64,000 bases of DNA from assembly GCA_003255025.1 (NCBI GenBank), contig QANY01009128.1, positions 1,364,547-1,428,546 of the forward strand, in the 5' to 3' direction. The notes under the pieces are model-generated. The model was not told where the DNA came from and did no database searches. It saw only the letters and a program-made list of their open reading frames with translations. A program made the position numbers and the translations under genes. This document shows, in pieces, positions 60,440 through 64,000 of this stretch. This DNA is from Datisca glomerata. Lineage: Eukaryota; Streptophyta; Magnoliopsida; Cucurbitales; Datiscaceae. Position 1 is the first letter of the stretch, and each line of letters begins with the position of its first letter.

Positions 60440-61605
60440 TATCCTCGGTAGCCCTAAAACTAAATCCATAGCCACATGCTCCTATTTCCATTCAGGAATA
60501 CTTAAAGTTTGCAAAACCCCAGATGGCCGTTGTCTTTGTACCATGATCTGCTGACACACCAAACACTTACTAACAAACTCAGCGACATCACGCTTCATAC
60601 CGTTCCACCAATAATGTAACTTCAAATTATGATACATCTTAGTACTGCCAGGGTGCACAGTGTATGGTGAACTATAAGCCTCCGTGAGTAATTTCTGCCT
60701 AATGACCGCGTCTTTCAGAACACAAACCCTCCCATGAAAGCGAAGAGCTGAATCGTGACTAACATCAAATTTGTGTCCTTTATTCGAACCCACTTTGTTA
60801 TGAATCAAAAGTAACTCAGAATCTGAGTTCTGTGCATCGATAATACGTTGCTGCAATGATGGTTGAAATGTGAGCTGAGATAACTGTGCTGTAGTATCTT
60901 TCAGCAAAACCAGAATCTTGGTAGGTTCAAAATCCTCCAAGAGATGCTCTTAAGACGTAATAAGAGCTGCTGAATGGGTTGATTGTTGACTTAAGGCATC
61001 AGCCACTACGTTTGCCTTTCCTGGGTGACAAATGATCTCACACTCATAATCCTTCACCAATTCCAATCAACGACGTTACCTCATGTTAAGCTCTTTCTGA
61101 GTGAAAAGTACTTAAGACTCTTATGATCTGTGTAAATCTGACACTTACAGCCATACAAGTAATGTCTCCATATCTTGAGGGCAAATACAACTGCAGCCAA
61201 CTCCAAATCATGTGTAGGATAATTCTATTCATAAAGCTTGAGCTGATGAGAAGCATATGCTATGACCTTTCCCTGTTGCATCAAAAAATAACTCAATCCT
61301 CTCTTGGAAGCATCACTGTAAATCACAAAGTCACTTTTACCATCTGAAATGGTCAACACTGATGTTGTCACTAATTTTTATTTAAGTCTCTGAAAACATT
61401 TCTCACACTCAGTCGTCCAAGTAAAGGTGGCACTTTTCCTAGTCAATTGAGTAAGTGGAACAACAATCTTTGCAAAACCCTCAATGAACCTCCTATGATA
61501 TCCTACTAAACCCAAAAAACTATGAGCTTCCCCAAAATTTACCGGTGGAGGCTAGTTAGCCACTGCTTCGATCTTAGACTGGTCAACTGAGATCATATAA
61601 CAGTG
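60440..61605 (-). pseudogene. Ty3-gypsy pol fragment (RT end, RNase H, integrase zinc domain)
   Basis: Minus-strand reading from 61605 downward: VDQSKIEAVAN, then FGEAHSFLGLVGYHRRFIEG (RT thumb/connection), then RNase H with FVIYSDASKRGLSYFLMQQG, VIAYASHQLKLYE and [10 protein letters not shown]. Next are 60940-60482 with HPGSTKMYHNLKLHYWWNGM and CLVCQQIMVQRQRPSG (HHCC integrase zinc domain), ending at LSIPEWK and a stop. This order and these motifs are of the chromovirus type. The catalytic RT core, integrase core and any chromodomain are absent, and stops occur in the RNase H. It is a truncated relic. Confidence 0.88.
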
Positions 61606-61619
61606 AAAAACATCATATA

Positions 61620-63913
61620 ATCATAAACTATGAAAAAACTCATATTCTCGTTGTCTATGACAGTCCCTCACTCTTGCTGCTCGCCATCACCTGCAACATA
61701 TTCATCTATGGAGGGGTGAATATTAAAAATACTCAGTAAGTAAACTCACATATTAATAAGTTTCACATGACATAAATGTAAACATATAACTCATGCAAAT
61801 TTAATTTCACACGTTTACTGGTCACATAAAATACTTGTAATAACACACCAATTTCATGGTTAACATATAACTTAAACTTGTACTTATACATGCCGATACT
61901 TATACTTGCTTGATCATAATTCAACTAGGCATATCCCTCGATTAACAACCTAACCAGAACTAATTCACAACTTGAACTTGATCTTGTAACATGAAGGTGA
62001 ACATGACAGATTGGGTGTCCTGAAACTTAATGTCACTTAAATTTATCTGAACCTTAAGGACGCTAACATGAATATGGTGAGATCCAACCGTATAACTTGA
62101 TAGATAACATGACGTGAACAATTTGGTTATTTGATAACCAAGGGACATGACTAAGTCTACTTCTTGTTTACTTATCACTTGACTTGAATTAATATTCATA
62201 ATTCACATTATCACATATACATATGTAAACATAAAACTTGTTCATGAACATAAACGATATAACTATTATATGTATAACTCAAAATATAATCATATACAAC
62301 ATGGTAAATAATTTAATTATGATATGAAAAATAAATAAAACACTTTATCATAAGATTTAATATAAAGAAATAATAAAACAGTTTCACATTATATATTCAA
62401 CATTTATAATATATGAACTGAATTATTATGTAAATTCGCTTACCTGAATTTGCTACGAATTAAATTCAGCAACTAATGACCTAAAATCCAAGGATCCCAG
62501 GTCACAACAAATTCATATAATATCTATAATTCTTTAATTAACTAGAGGCCAAGCGAGGTTGGAAACAGGTGGAAACTACACCGGGTGTAAATTATCAAGC
62601 GGTCCAAAATGGTTCAACAAGGTTTGGGTGGTCTGAATTGGTTCGGTTCTGCTATTTTGGGCTGGTTCGGTCTGGTCGGGTTGAACTAGTTTGTTCTGGT
62701 CTAACCGAGTCGGTTCGGTTTGGTCTGGTCTAACTGACCTGGTTTGACCTTGTCTAATTGAACTGATCTGGTTCAGGTGAACAGATTCAAGAGAAGGGGA
62801 GGAACAATAAAGGGAAATGAAGAAGAGGAAGAGGGAAAGGGAGAGAGAGACGCAACAGAAAGGGGGGAAAGACGAAGGGAGAGAGACTGAGAGAAGTAAC
62901 GAGAGGGAGACATAGAGAGAGACCAATACAACAAAAATAGAGGGTGAAAGGGAGACGAAGGAGAGAGAGAGACCGAGACAAAACAGAAATAGAGGGAAAG
63001 AGGGAGACTGAGACAATAGAAATAGAGGAGGAAGAGGGAGACAAAGAAGAAAGAGACCGAGACAACAGAAACAAAGGGGGAAGAGGGATACGAAGGAGAG
63101 AGAGAGACCGAGATAAATAGAAACAGAGGGGGAAGAATGAGATGAATGGGAGAGAGAAATACTGAGAGAAGTAGAAATAGAGAGAGTGAGAGACCGAGAG
63201 ATTGAAGCTTACCAAAATGGAGTTACAGGTGGTGCGGTGACGATGCCGGAAACAAAGATGAACAAAATGCCTAGCTTTGAAAATTGAGAAAAATCCAGAA
63301 TTGGATATTATATACACATTGAATAAATCATGAGAAATGAGAAAAGAATGAAGAAATAGAGAAGAATTAGTTTACCTTAAATTGATGGCGGAACAAATGG
63401 AAAACGAGACAAGCAAGAAGATCGAGATGAAGATAAAACAGAGAGCTCGTGGAAAATTAGAGGAGAGGAAAAATAAACTCAGATTGATTCTTCAATGAAT
63501 TTATCAAAATCTAAGTTGATTATAGAAAAGAAAGAGAAAATAAAATAGAAGAAACAAGTAATCATTTACCTTGATTAATGGAGGATAGTTGTTAAAGAAG
63601 AAACTAGATGAAGTAGCAAGCAAAAGGGGTTTTCGTTGGGTGAAGAAAACTATAAAAGAATTAGAGATGTGCAGTAAAATAAAAAGGGGAGGGCTCGTGA
63701 ATATAAAAGAAAATGGGAAGAAGGGGAGGGAGAGTGTAGGTGGTTACAAGGATTAGCTTGAGATAAACAAAAGAGAGATTTAGGGGAAAAATGGTTGAGA
63801 GGGAACACGTGGTATGGGGGAAACAAATGGAGTGGCTTAGGGTATATGTACATATATAGTGTGAGTGGGGGTTCTAAATTACAAACTACCTTTTATTAAA
63901 CACTGTATCACAT
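61620..63913 (-). repeat. Probable 3' LTR of a chromovirus-like gypsy element (minus strand)
   Basis: On the minus strand the LTR would begin TGTGATACAGTG at 63913, right after the polypurine tract. It contains TATA-like sequences and runs towards about 61620. Its far end has GAGTATTTTTAATATTCACC followed by GCAGGTGATGGCGAGCAGC, like the LTR tails of plant Del/Tekay-type elements. The far boundary is not fixed. It abuts the pol fragment, which must belong to a different element. It contains the purine-rich minisatellite and a GGTTCGGT-rich stretch (62590-62780). Confidence 0.55.
62810..63215. repeat. Purine-rich minisatellite, about 60-bp unit
   Basis: About six imperfect units of roughly 55-65 bp, with GAAATAGAGGG, AAGAGGGAGAC and GAGAGAGACCGAGA words, nearly pure purine on the plus strand. 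The long minus-strand Ser/Leu/Phe-rich open frames here are its complement. Confidence 0.85.
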
Positions 63914-63950
63914 TCTCCCCTCCTTAAGAACTTTCGTCCCCGAAACGAAT
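63914..63950 (-). other. Polypurine tract and end of a gypsy pol ORF
   Basis: Minus strand reads TTTCGGGGACGAAAG, then TTCTTAAGGAGGGGAGAA. This is the well-known FRGRK-type pol end and purine tract directly upstream of the 3' LTR in plant chromoviruses. The rest of this element would lie beyond the window's right edge. Confidence 0.75.
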
Positions 63951-64000
63951 ATACCTTACAGATAATAATTCTGGATACTTGACACGTATCTCCGCTTTTC

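Noticed and set aside
62576..63317. Two long minus-strand frames rich in Ser, Leu and Phe
   Set aside because: Complement of a purine-rich minisatellite; composition fully explained by the repeat.

Overview
This is nuclear DNA of a flowering plant, most likely a dicot. The evidence is AT-rich sequence, small exons with GT-AG introns, four recognisable conserved plant genes, and long stretches of decayed Ty3-gypsy, Ty1-copia, hAT-like and Ulp1/DUF1985-type transposon sequence. I see no bacterial, organellar-genome or CRISPR features.

Layout. Positions 1-2530: AT-rich, no supported gene. 2539-12046: two complete minus-strand genes. These are a BPI/LBP-family lipid-binding protein (6 coding exons, 500 aa) and the catalytic subunit of protein phosphatase 4 (PPX/PP4c, 8 coding exons, 305 aa). 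12593-21992: an old but structurally complete Ty3-gypsy element of the Tat type, with two LTRs, a 5-bp ATAAG target duplication, an extra RNase H, a 65-bp tandem array and an antisense ORF. 24424-25634 (+) and 26804-28707 (-): convergent genes for a SYP5-type Qc-SNARE (5 coding exons, 233 aa) and V-ATPase subunit e (3 coding exons, 70 aa).

29450-45620: a decayed transposon gene with DUF1985-like and Ulp1 (C48) protease-like parts. It is laced with unusual palindromic repeats. It is broken by an antisense solo LTR (31749-33929) and by a degenerate Ty1-copia element (35180-44323) of the same LTR family. 46539-49856: a truncated second Tat-like element whose LTR carries a 753-bp hAT-like insertion (8-bp TSD) with a captured LRR-receptor-kinase fragment. 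50150-51020: a degenerate satellite of about 180 bp. 53600-60100: an AT-rich area with orphan exons (a four-helix membrane protein family member; mitochondrial pyruvate dehydrogenase E1-beta), a 680-bp duplication and a dimeric array of about 348 bp. 60440-63998: a minus-strand Ty3-gypsy pol fragment followed by the PPT and long 3' LTR of another chromovirus-like element.

The four intact genes are housekeeping or membrane-traffic genes and do not form a pathway. SYP5 and VHA-e both act at the endomembrane/vacuole system, but their adjacency is probably chance. The points most worth following are: a His in place of the zero-layer Gln of the SYP5 SNARE motif, a GC-AG intron in the same gene, a Gly-to-Arg change in PP4c, the palindrome blocks and 48-bp-stem hairpin inside the Ulp1-type transposon, and the hAT-like gene-capture element. 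All exon joins were placed by eye from splice signals and family conservation; no alignment or database search was run.
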